From Calditrichota bacterium (lineage in GTDB: Bacteria; Calditrichota; Calditrichia; Calditrichales; Calditrichaceae), in NCBI GenBank assembly GCA_013151275.1, contig JAADIP010000042.1, forward strand, positions 1-64,000: a stretch of 64,000 nucleotides of DNA, given 5' to 3'. This document shows positions 26,167-33,908 of the stretch, one piece after another. The notes under the pieces were generated by a model. The model made no database searches, was not told the origin of the DNA, and saw nothing but the letters and a program-made list of their open reading frames with translations. How positions within the stretch are numbered: the first letter of the stretch is position 1; every line of letters starts with the position of its first letter. Made by a program: the position numbers and the translations under genes.

Positions 26167-27042
26167 ATGCTCAGGGTTTTTGTCTTGGTTTGTTTTGTCG
26201 TCTTGAGTACGGGAGCTTTAAACGCTCAGAATAAAGCGCTTTTGGATCATTTAAAGAAAATCGAAAAAAAGCAAAAAAATTACAATAAACTGAAACCCGG
26301 GTGGAATTTAAACCTTTCAACTTCGTTGACGGTTACCCAGACTGCGTATCATCAATGGGCGTCCGGAGGGTCGAATGTGTTTGTTTGGGTGGCTGATTTT
26401 AACGGCTCGGCGATTTTTGATACCACAAACTGGAACTGGGCGAACGAATCGAAGGTGGTGTTCGGGCAGTCAAAACAAAACGGAGAATTATCGCGCAAAA
26501 CAGACGATTTAATCGATTTCGAATCGGTTTTGACTTTTAAACAAAAAAAATACTTAAACCCTTATGTTTCGATGAACTTTCAAACGCAGATGGCGCCCGG
26601 ATACAGGTATGAAAAGGAGACCCGGGTTGAAATTTCCGATTTTTTCGATCCGGCTTATTTAACCAACGGCATCGGGGTCGGATATTCTCCTAAAAAAACT
26701 TTTCGCACGCGAGTCGGTTTTGCCGCCCGGACGACCTTTACTAATGAATTTCAGAATTATGCGAAAAATAAAAAGATTAATATCGAATCGGGGCTGCAGT
26801 GGGTAACCCACGCGGAACGCCGTTTTTGGGATCACTTTTTGGTGCGCTCCCGTCTGAATCTCTTTTCGTCGTTTGAACGTTTCGAGTACGGCAACATTTA
26901 CTGGGATACATTGATGCAGGCATCTTTGACCAAATACATAATAATAAACATTCAGACCTTGGTTATTTACGACGCGAAGGTATCCAAAAAAACGCAGGTA
27001 AAAGAGGTCTTAAGCGTGGGGCTTAAATATACGTTCATTTGA
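26167..27042 (+). CDS. DUF3078-type outer-membrane beta-barrel protein
   Basis: A 291-residue exported protein. Signal peptide MLRVFVLVCFVVLSTGALNAQ; a short Lys-rich helix (LLDHLKKIEKKQKNYNKL); then a barrel-like region of alternating strands ending in a C-terminal aromatic strand (SVGLKYTFI). The segment SLTVTQTAYHQWASGGSNVFVW followed by WNWANESKVVFGQSK matches the DUF3078 pattern, common in Bacteroidota-type outer membranes and of unknown function. AAAGAGGAG precedes the ATG at 26167, which decides the start against upstream in-frame codons. It sits between two ribosomal operons but has its own spacing. Confidence 0.85.
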   Translation: MLRVFVLVCFVVLSTGALNAQNKALLDHLKKIEKKQKNYNKLKPGWNLNLSTSLTVTQTAYHQWASGGSNVFVWVADFNGSAIFDTTNWNWANESKVVFGQSKQNGELSRKTDDLIDFESVLTFKQKKYLNPYVSMNFQTQMAPGYRYEKETRVEISDFFDPAYLTNGIGVGYSPKKTFRTRVGFAARTTFTNEFQNYAKNKKINIESGLQWVTHAERRFWDHFLVRSRLNLFSSFERFEYGNIYWDTLMQASLTKYIIINIQTLVIYDAKVSKKTQVKEVLSVGLKYTFI

Positions 27043-27080
27043 GAGCAATAAAATATTTACGGAAAAGGGCTTATAAAAAT

Positions 27081-27109
27081 TTGACTCTGCAAAGTATTAT
27101 ATTTAAATT
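27081..27109 (+). promoter_or_regulatory. Putative rplM promoter
   Basis: TTGACT at 27081-27086, 17-bp spacer, TAAATT at 27104-27109, about 36 bp upstream of rplM. It is nearly identical to the rplU promoter. Confidence 0.6.
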
Positions 27110-27145
27110 TTAAGATTCATTTTGATTTAAGTTTGGAGGAACGTC

Positions 27146-27586
27146 TTGAAAACCTATATAGCGAAAGAACAGGAAGTAGAAGAGTCGAAACGCTGGTATA
27201 TTGTAGATGCGGAAGGCAAGGTATTAGGGCGTTTGGCTAGTCAAATTGCGCATATTTTACGCGGAAAACATAAACCCATTTTTTCACCGCATCAGGATGT
27301 GGGTGATTTTGTAATTGTAATCAATGCCGAAAAGGTGAAATTGACCGGAAACAAGATGGAGCAGAAGACCTATTTTCGTCATTCCGGTTATATCGGCGGC
27401 ACAACGTTTACCCCGGTATCGTTGATGTTAAAAAAGCATCCCGAGCGGGTGATCGAGTTTGCGGTAAAACGTATGTTGCCCAAGAACGCCCTGGGTCGTA
27501 AGGTGTTTAAAAAATTGAAAGTTTATGCGGGAACGAACCATCCGCATCAGGCGCAAAAGCCGGAAGTTTTGGATATAAAAGCATAA
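27146..27586 (+). CDS. rplM: 50S ribosomal protein L13
   Basis: A 146-residue L13 of normal length: [48 protein letters not shown], and [22 protein letters not shown]. It binds 23S rRNA early in large-subunit assembly. The start is TTG at 27146 with GGAGGA seven bases upstream; no in-frame ATG lies near. rpsI follows after 18 bp, the usual pairing. Confidence 0.97.
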   Translation: MKTYIAKEQEVEESKRWYIVDAEGKVLGRLASQIAHILRGKHKPIFSPHQDVGDFVIVINAEKVKLTGNKMEQKTYFRHSGYIGGTTFTPVSLMLKKHPERVIEFAVKRMLPKNALGRKVFKKLKVYAGTNHPHQAQKPEVLDIKA

Positions 27587-27604
27587 AAAGCGGGAGCAGT
27601 CTGA

Positions 27605-27994
27605 ATGGAAGTATATGTTGCAACTGGCAGACGTAAAGAAGCCGTTGCCCGGGTCAGAATGAAACCCGGCACAGGTAAATTTGTGATCAATGGCAAAGAA
27701 GGTTTACTCGAATATTTTAAGCGTGAAACCTTATTAATGGATATTGAGCAGCCCTTAATTCTTACCGACACCATGGGTAAATTCGATTTTTTTATTCGTG
27801 TTGACGGCGGCGGATTAAGCGGACAGGCGGGAGCGGTTCGTTTGGGAATTGCCCGCGCTTTGGTTGCCTACAGCGAAGATTTCAGAATGCCTTTGCGTCG
27901 GGGCGGTTTTCTGACTCGCGATCCGCGCCAGGTTGAGCGGAAGAAATATGGTCTGGCTAAAGCCAGAAAACGCTTCCAATTTTCCAAACGTTAA
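27605..27994 (+). CDS. rpsI: 30S ribosomal protein S9
   Basis: A 129-residue S9: [46 protein letters not shown], and the terminal [11 protein letters not shown]. The C-terminal basic tail reaches the P-site tRNA. The gene is followed by a terminator, so the rplM-rpsI operon ends here. Confidence 0.97.
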   Translation: MEVYVATGRRKEAVARVRMKPGTGKFVINGKEGLLEYFKRETLLMDIEQPLILTDTMGKFDFFIRVDGGGLSGQAGAVRLGIARALVAYSEDFRMPLRRGGFLTRDPRQVERKKYGLAKARKRFQFSKR

Positions 27995-28018
27995 AAATAT
28001 TTTTTTTGCTTATAGTAC

Positions 28019-28044
28019 AAGCCAGAGGTCAATCTGGCTTTTTT
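28019..28044 (+). terminator. Intrinsic terminator of rplM-rpsI
   Basis: AAGCCAGA (28019-28026) pairs perfectly with TCTGGCTT (28033-28040) around a GGTCAA loop, followed by TTTT. Confidence 0.85.
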
Positions 28045-28153
28045 GTTGTAAAAACACACATCAGCCGTTTCCTCCCCGGGTGTCTGCTTTTTAAGCGGAT
28101 TGGGAAGTGTTATAGGTTGGTGGAGGTTTAACCCAAAAATTAAAGGAGTTTTT

Positions 28154-28960
28154 ATGCCAGCAGTTTCACTGGAACAGTTGTTAGCCGCCGGTGTTCATTT
28201 CGGACACCTTACTCGCCGTTGGAATCCCAAAATGAAGCCTTACATTTTCATGACCAAAAACGGGATTCATATTATCGATCTTAAAAAAACACAGCAAGCT
28301 CTGGATCGCGCCGTTAAGATGGTTCACGAAGTTGTGAGCGAAGGATACGAAGTTTTGTTTGTCGGCACTAAACCGCAGGCAAAAGACATCATCGTATCGG
28401 AAGCCGAGCGTTGCGGAATGTTTTATGTAACGCATCGCTGGTTAGGCGGTATGTTAACCAACTTTGCGACCATTAAAAAATCCATCAAGCATTATAAAAA
28501 TTTGGAGAAAATGAGCACCGACGGTACTTATGAAAAAATCTCCAAAAAAGAACGTTTGATGGTTGAGCGTGAAAAAGAGAAGTTGCATCGGGTTCTTGCC
28601 GGTATTCTTGAAATGAAGCGGCTGCCCGGTTTGGTGTTTATCGTTGACACCAATAAAGAGCATATTGCCGTGAATGAAGCGCGGAAAATGAATATTCCCA
28701 TTATTGCCATGGTCGATACCAATGTAGATCCCACGGTGATTGATTTTCCTATTCCGGCAAACGATGACGCGGCAAAGAGTATTAGCCTTATTACCAGTAA
28801 AATTGCCGACGCCATAATTGAAGCGCGGCAAAAATTAAACGAGAAAAAAGCATTGGATGAGGCGGCAAGGAAAGACGAAAAGAAACGGGAAACCAAACCC
28901 GCCAAAGAAGCTGCCCGCCCAAAAAAGGATGAGAAAAAAGTGGAAAAGGAGTCTGAGTAA
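28154..28960 (+). CDS. rpsB: 30S ribosomal protein S2
   Basis: A 268-residue S2: [53 protein letters not shown], and [24 protein letters not shown]. The last 40 residues are a Lys/Glu-rich tail longer than in E. coli. AAAGGAG precedes the ATG at 28154. The stop overlaps the tsf start by one base (TAATG), indicating coupled translation. It opens the rpsB-tsf-pyrH-frr operon; the roughly 110-bp leader after the rpsI terminator may carry its promoter. Confidence 0.97.
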   Translation: MPAVSLEQLLAAGVHFGHLTRRWNPKMKPYIFMTKNGIHIIDLKKTQQALDRAVKMVHEVVSEGYEVLFVGTKPQAKDIIVSEAERCGMFYVTHRWLGGMLTNFATIKKSIKHYKNLEKMSTDGTYEKISKKERLMVEREKEKLHRVLAGILEMKRLPGLVFIVDTNKEHIAVNEARKMNIPIIAMVDTNVDPTVIDFPIPANDDAAKSISLITSKIADAIIEARQKLNEKKALDEAARKDEKKRETKPAKEAARPKKDEKKVEKESE

Positions 28961-29556
28961 TGGCAGATATTACTGCATCGATGGTTAAAGAACTGCGCGA
29001 TAAAACAGGCGCGGGAATGATGGATTGTAAAAAGGCTCTGCAAGAGGCAGAAGGCGATTTTGATAAAGCCGTTGAACTTTTAAGAAAAAAGGGAATTGCC
29101 AAAGCCGCGAAACGGGCGGAGCGCGAAGCCAACGAAGGCGTGGTCACCGCTTACATTCACCCGGGAAGCAAATTAGGCGTTTTGGTTGAAATTAACTGCG
29201 AGACCGATTTTGTAGCCAAAACCGAAGATTTCCAGAATTTCGCCAAAAACGTGGCAATGCATATAGCAGCCAGTAATCCCTTAGCCATAAAAAGAGAAGA
29301 TCTGGATTCCGAGTTTATCCGCAAAGAAAAAGAGATTTTCAAAGAACAGGCGTTGAGTTCGGGTAAACCCGAGCACATCGTGGATAAAATTGTCGAAGGA
29401 CGTCTGGAAAAGTATTATTCCGAGGTTTGCTTATTGGAGCAGCCTTATGTAAAGGATCCGGACAAAACAGTCAAGGAACTTCTGGTGGAGACCATCGCCA
29501 AAGTCGGCGAAAATATTACCATTAAACGTTTTGCTCGTTTTCGTATCGGGGAGTAA
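28960..29556 (+). CDS. tsf: Elongation factor Ts
   Basis: A 198-residue nucleotide exchange factor for EF-Tu. The N-terminal UBA-like domain ([23 protein letters not shown]) is followed by the core with the conserved [12 protein letters not shown] motif and [13 protein letters not shown] at the end. It is the short single-core form, as in many bacteria outside the gamma-proteobacteria. Translationally coupled to rpsB. Confidence 0.97.
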   Translation: MADITASMVKELRDKTGAGMMDCKKALQEAEGDFDKAVELLRKKGIAKAAKRAEREANEGVVTAYIHPGSKLGVLVEINCETDFVAKTEDFQNFAKNVAMHIAASNPLAIKREDLDSEFIRKEKEIFKEQALSSGKPEHIVDKIVEGRLEKYYSEVCLLEQPYVKDPDKTVKELLVETIAKVGENITIKRFARFRIGE

Positions 29557-29558
29557 GT

Positions 29559-30284
29559 ATGTCCGAATCTCCACAAATCAAATATAAACGGGTATTGCTT
29601 AAACTTAGTGGAGAATCTCTTGCCGGTGATATCGCCTTCGGTATCACCGCTTCTCAATTGGAGTATTTTGCCTCCGAAGTCAAAAAAATTCACGATCTCG
29701 GCGTTCAGGTCGCCATTGTAATCGGCGGCGGAAACATTTTCAGGGGGTTGTCGTCCCACAAGGTCAATATTGACAGGGTTGACGCCGACCGCATGGGAAT
29801 GCTGGCTACGGTAATCAATGCCCTCGCCTTACGCAGCGTTTTTGAACAGAATCAAATTCCCGCTTGTGTGCTTTCGGCTGTAAACATCGGATCTTTTGTT
29901 GAGCCCTATTCCAACGATCGCGCAGTGGAGCATCTGAAAGAAGGTCGGGTGATTATTCTTGCGGGGGGAACGGGCAATCCCTATTTTACGACCGATACCG
30001 CGGGAGTTTTACGCGCCATTGAAATTAAAGCGGATGTGCTATTAAAAGGCACCCGCGTAGATGGCGTTTATAACGCAGACCCGGAAAAAGTTGAAGATGC
30101 GATTAAATTTGATAATTTAAGCTATATGGAAATCGTAAGACGCGGCTTGAAAGTTATGGATACAACTGCGATAACTCTGGCTATGGAAAATCAGTTGCCG
30201 ATCATAGTATTTAATTTCAACATGCCAGGAAATTTAAATAAAATTGTTTTCGGGGAACCGGTAGGGACCAAAGTGCAGGGGTAA
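29559..30284 (+). CDS. pyrH: Uridylate kinase (UMP kinase)
   Basis: A 241-residue hexameric UMP kinase of the amino-acid kinase fold: [39 protein letters not shown], and [18 protein letters not shown] near residue 135. It phosphorylates UMP to UDP. Two bases after tsf, with GGGGAG as ribosome site at the end of tsf. Confidence 0.97.
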   Translation: MSESPQIKYKRVLLKLSGESLAGDIAFGITASQLEYFASEVKKIHDLGVQVAIVIGGGNIFRGLSSHKVNIDRVDADRMGMLATVINALALRSVFEQNQIPACVLSAVNIGSFVEPYSNDRAVEHLKEGRVIILAGGTGNPYFTTDTAGVLRAIEIKADVLLKGTRVDGVYNADPEKVEDAIKFDNLSYMEIVRRGLKVMDTTAITLAMENQLPIIVFNFNMPGNLNKIVFGEPVGTKVQG

Positions 30285-30288
30285 TTCT

Positions 30289-30849
30289 ATGGAAGCAAAA
30301 GAAATAATTAAAGATGCAAAAAGACGCATGGACGGTGCGATTAACGCTTTCCATGATGAGCTTGTCAAAATCAGAACCGGCAGAGCGACGCCGGCTATAT
30401 TGGACGGCGTGAAGGTTGATTATTACGGACAAAAAGTCCCTTTAAATCAAGCCGCCACAATTACGGCTCCCGAACCGAGATTGTTGGTCGTTCAACCCTG
30501 GGAAAAAAAGATGTTAGCCGAAATCGAGAAAGAAATCTTAAAAGCCGATTTGGGGCTCAATCCCGGCAACGACGGCAACGTGATTCGCATTCCCATCCCG
30601 CAGCTAAGCGAGGAACGTCGGAAAGATCTGGCGAAATTGGTTCATAGATTCGCTGAAGAAGCGCGGATCGCGGTACGAAACGTCCGCCGCGACGCCAATG
30701 ACCATCTGAAAAAATTAGAGAAAAATCACGAAATCAGCGAAGATGAATTGAGTATTTATCTTGACGAAGTACAGGAAATTACGAATGAACATGTGAAAAA
30801 GATCGATGAAATGATGAAGACCAAAGAAGAAGAAATTATGAAAGTCTGA
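30289..30849 (+). CDS. frr: Ribosome recycling factor
   Basis: A 186-residue RRF that splits post-termination ribosomes with EF-G. Signature segments are [51 protein letters not shown] and [16 protein letters not shown], all at expected places. It ends the operon, four bases after pyrH. Confidence 0.97.
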   Translation: MEAKEIIKDAKRRMDGAINAFHDELVKIRTGRATPAILDGVKVDYYGQKVPLNQAATITAPEPRLLVVQPWEKKMLAEIEKEILKADLGLNPGNDGNVIRIPIPQLSEERRKDLAKLVHRFAEEARIAVRNVRRDANDHLKKLEKNHEISEDELSIYLDEVQEITNEHVKKIDEMMKTKEEEIMKV

Positions 30850-31177
30850 TCATTCTATTTTTATCGGGTCGGGTAAATGTCGGTTCTACCCGACCTTTAC
30901 CCTTCCTTTTTCCGAAAAACATGATTCAAAAAACAGGTTATTTGCCTTCAATTCCTATTATTTCTTAAAAAAGTGATAATATTCATTAAATAAATCCTAT
31001 TCTTTCCGATTAATATACAAGGACGTTAACGGTTATCGTTAAACTTAGAACTTAAATGACGGGGAAGAGTAAAATTTAACTGACGGAAAACAATTTTGAT
31101 TTCTAACACAGTATAAAATCTGAAAATTGGTAAACTTTAAAGTATTTAATTAATTTAGTTTAATCAAGAGAAAAAGA
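30850..31177. other. Intergenic region upstream of the exopolysaccharide locus
   Basis: About 330 bp, AT-rich. Apart from the frr hairpin, it holds an inverted repeat TTAACG-GTTAT-CGTTAA at 31026-31042, about 135 bp before the first polysaccharide gene. This is the only clear palindrome in the gap and a candidate operator. No convincing -35/-10 pair was found. Confidence 0.5.
30867..30899 (+). terminator. Terminator-like hairpin after frr
   Basis: GGTCGGGTA (30867-30875) pairs with TACCCGACC (30887-30895) around an 11-base loop, followed only by TTTA, so the T tract is weak. Confidence 0.6.
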
Positions 31178-32140
31178 ATGCAGACGACCCCTCAGAAAAA
31201 TACGTTGATTGTCGGATGGAATATCGAAGCCGTATCTTTGTACGATCGCATAATCGATACTCCCGCCATAGGCTACAACGTACGCGGCTTTATTCGTCCC
31301 GCGGGAAACGACCGGCGTCGTCATTACAAAAATGTTCCCGTCCTCGGCGATCTTGAGAATTTTTCGGAATGCATTAAAAAATACAATATTGCCGACGTTC
31401 TCATTGTCCTCTCTCCCGGCGAAAAGCTTTATCTGCCGCAGATTGTTGAATTATGTGCTCAGAATCAAGTTGATTACACGATCGTATCCGATACGTACGA
31501 ATCGAGTTACGATCATGTGATCCGGCACGTAATTAAAGATGTGCTCACCCCGCGGGATATCGGCTTCAGAAGGGTATTTGATGTTTTTATTTCTTTGACC
31601 TTATTGATTCTTCTTTTTCCGTTATTTATAATAGTGGCGATTGCCATAAAATTGGAGTCGCCGGGACCTGTGCTTTATTCTCAACAAAGATTGGGCATAA
31701 ACGGAAAAATTTTTCCCGTTTACAAATTCAGGTCTATGGTTCAGGACGCCGAAAAACGCAGCGGTCCGGTATGGGCTTCGAAAGAAGATCCCAGAATTAC
31801 AAAAATCGGCAGATTCTTAAGAAAAACCCGAATCGATGAATTACCGCAATTACTGAATGTTTTAAAAGGCGATATGAGTTTTATCGGTCCCCGTCCCGAA
31901 CGCCCGTTTTTTGCCCATCAGTTTAAAAAGAAAATTCCCTTTTACATGGCAAGGCTCAAAACCAAACCCGGAATTACCGGGCTGGCGCAGGTAACGGTGG
32001 GTTATGATGAAACTATTGAAGATGTAAAGGAAAAAATAAAAAAGGATATCGAATATATTGAAAATAAAAATTCCTGGCGATTGAATTTGAAAATACTATT
32101 AAAAACCGTACTGGTTGTTTTGCGAGGTGAAGGGCAGTAA
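31178..32140 (+). CDS. Polyprenyl-phosphate sugar-1-phosphate transferase (initiating enzyme)
   Basis: A 320-residue initiating transferase that moves a sugar phosphate from a nucleotide sugar onto undecaprenyl phosphate. An N-terminal Rossmann-like CoA-binding domain (1-125) is followed by one membrane helix (about 130-155) and the catalytic domain: SPGPVLYSQQRLG, KFRSMVQDAE, RKTRIDELPQLLNVLKGDMSFIGPRPE. The 4-5 N-terminal membrane helices of WbaP/WcaJ are missing, giving a short form. The sugar is unknown. It opens the exopolysaccharide locus but is separated by 215 bp from the next gene. Confidence 0.93.
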   Translation: MQTTPQKNTLIVGWNIEAVSLYDRIIDTPAIGYNVRGFIRPAGNDRRRHYKNVPVLGDLENFSECIKKYNIADVLIVLSPGEKLYLPQIVELCAQNQVDYTIVSDTYESSYDHVIRHVIKDVLTPRDIGFRRVFDVFISLTLLILLFPLFIIVAIAIKLESPGPVLYSQQRLGINGKIFPVYKFRSMVQDAEKRSGPVWASKEDPRITKIGRFLRKTRIDELPQLLNVLKGDMSFIGPRPERPFFAHQFKKKIPFYMARLKTKPGITGLAQVTVGYDETIEDVKEKIKKDIEYIENKNSWRLNLKILLKTVLVVLRGEGQ

Positions 32141-32355
32141 ATTTAAAATAAAAAATTAATTTTTTTCAAAAATAGGACGATTTTAAAGTTGATTTTAAAC
32201 ACTTTTCGTGTTGGATATAACATTAATCTTTTTGGAATCTTGGATTCAATGAAATTTCCAAGTAATAAGAATGGTTGTTTAATTTTTAGTGAATTACAGG
32301 CAAATATCAATTTCCTGTAATTGACGTGGCGGAGCCATAATTAAAAGGTGAATTT

Positions 32356-33162
32356 ATGGAAAAATTACAAATCGATTCAAAATTTGCAGATCAAAGCGGC
32401 GAAATAATGGTTGTTGAATTAGGTGGTCACGTTGACCAATCAAACAGCTACCAGTTGGAGAAACTTTTTGATAACATTATTGAAAGCGGATGTTACAGAG
32501 TTATTGTCGATTTCAGCAAAGTTTACTATATGAGCAGCGCCGGTTGGGGCGTGTTTGTCGGCGAGATTAAGCGTTTTCGTGACAAGGGAGGAGATATTAA
32601 GCTTGCCAATATGAATCCGGATATTTACGAAGTGTACCAAATGTTAGAATTCTATCATATTCTGGAAGACTATCCCACGGTCGAAGCAGCTGCGGCATCC
32701 TTCAAAAAAGAACAGGAAGAAATCGACCTTGTTATCGAAGAAATTGAAGAGTCCAAAACCACGGAACATCCTGTGGAAGAACCGATTGAGGAAATTGAAG
32801 AGTCGGTGGAAGAAGTTGAATTGGAAGAAATCACCGAAGCCGTACCGCAGAATGCTAACGATAAAGTGAAAAACAAACCGAAATCCAAGTTTACTTCCAC
32901 TGATTTCGGGAAAGATACCGTGCACGAATTTACGCCTCAGGTGATTAAAACCGAAGTGAAATTGGCGGAATTGCCCCTGCCTGAAAAAGTAAAACGAGTG
33001 GTGGCTCAAAATCCGTTGATCGGAATTTTCGGTATCCGGAAAATTTTAAGACACGAACATTTCGGGCGGACAAAAGTCGGAATTTTCAAATTATACAGGT
33101 TGCTTAAAGATCTCGATTTAGATACCAAAGCAAAACGATATCGTTTTTATAGATCATGTTAA
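32356..33162 (+). CDS. STAS-domain protein with acidic linker and basic C-terminal domain
   Basis: A 268-residue three-part protein. Residues 1-115 form a STAS domain of the anti-anti-sigma type, with the phosphorylatable serine motif MSSAGWGV at 59-66 (Ser60/Ser61). Residues 118-162 are very acidic with repeating EEIEES-like units. Residues 205-268 form a basic domain (NPLIGIFGIRKILRHEHFGRTKVG, then YRLLKDLDLDTKAKRYRFYR) that I do not recognise; its helical, Arg/Lys-rich character suggests nucleic-acid or protein binding. There is no anti-sigma kinase or phosphatase gene nearby. Its place between the initiating transferase and exporter genes suggests it controls polymer synthesis or export. 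Confidence 0.82.
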   Translation: MEKLQIDSKFADQSGEIMVVELGGHVDQSNSYQLEKLFDNIIESGCYRVIVDFSKVYYMSSAGWGVFVGEIKRFRDKGGDIKLANMNPDIYEVYQMLEFYHILEDYPTVEAAAASFKKEQEEIDLVIEEIEESKTTEHPVEEPIEEIEESVEEVELEEITEAVPQNANDKVKNKPKSKFTSTDFGKDTVHEFTPQVIKTEVKLAELPLPEKVKRVVAQNPLIGIFGIRKILRHEHFGRTKVGIFKLYRLLKDLDLDTKAKRYRFYRSC

Positions 33163-33177
33163 AAGTGGGTTAACAGT

Positions 33178-33885
33178 ATGACAAAAAATGTACACCGTTC
33201 TTTAGCCGTTCCTTTGATGCTGCTTTTTACGGCTTTAATGTTTGGTTCTGTAAAGGCTCAGGATTCTGTTGCAACTCCGTTGAGCGATCCGGATTGGTCG
33301 GAATTTCCTTTTACTCCGGGAGACGGACTTCTTATTTCCACTTTTCCCGATACGACCTCTTTTTTAAACGGCACCTTTGCCATCGACGACCGGGGGTATG
33401 TGGAGCTGCCGATCGTGGGGAAAGTCCGGGTTTCGAAAATGACGGTGGAAGACTTGATTTTTTTCCTGAAAACAAATTACGAAAGCTATTTGCGCTTTCC
33501 CAATATTTATGTTAAACCCCTGGTTCGTGTGAGCTTGTTGGGCGGATTTGTACGACCCGGCTTGTATTATGTGGATATTAACAGCTCGCTTTGGGATGTT
33601 ATCTACCTTGCGGGCGGCACTTTAATGGAAGACGGTATTTACAATTTGCGCTGGGAACGAAGAGAAAAAGAGCAGTCCAGCAATTTGGTGAGTTTTTTTG
33701 AAAGAGGAATTTCTCTGAAAAGAATGGGCTTTAAATCGGGCGATATTTTATGGACGCCTTCGCCCACCAGAAAAAATTTCTGGGATAAAGTAAGGGACGT
33801 GATGCCCATCCTGACTTTCGCCACTACAATATGGGCAATCTATAATACCTATCAACGAGACATATTAATTTTACGTAGAAGATAA
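33178..33885 (+). CDS. Polysaccharide export protein (Wza-like, SLBB)
   Basis: A 235-residue periplasmic/outer-membrane export protein. The signal peptide ends SVKAQ, without a lipobox. A Poly_export domain (about 50-115: GDGLLISTFPD, FAIDDRGYVELPIVGKVRV, EDLIFFLKTNYESYL) is followed by one SLBB-like unit (VSLLGGFVRPGLYYVDINSSLWDVIYLAGG). A C-terminal hydrophobic segment (IWAIYNTY region) may insert in a membrane. It is expected to pair with the Wzz/Wzc protein encoded 23 bp downstream. Confidence 0.9.
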   Translation: MTKNVHRSLAVPLMLLFTALMFGSVKAQDSVATPLSDPDWSEFPFTPGDGLLISTFPDTTSFLNGTFAIDDRGYVELPIVGKVRVSKMTVEDLIFFLKTNYESYLRFPNIYVKPLVRVSLLGGFVRPGLYYVDINSSLWDVIYLAGGTLMEDGIYNLRWERREKEQSSNLVSFFERGISLKRMGFKSGDILWTPSPTRKNFWDKVRDVMPILTFATTIWAIYNTYQRDILILRRR

Positions 33886-33908
33886 TTCAATTTAAGGGAT
33901 AGAAAACG

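Noticed and set aside
28045-28153. Possible autoregulatory leader upstream of rpsB
   Set aside because: Only short CCTCC/GGAGG complementarity is visible; no convincing conserved structure could be drawn by eye.
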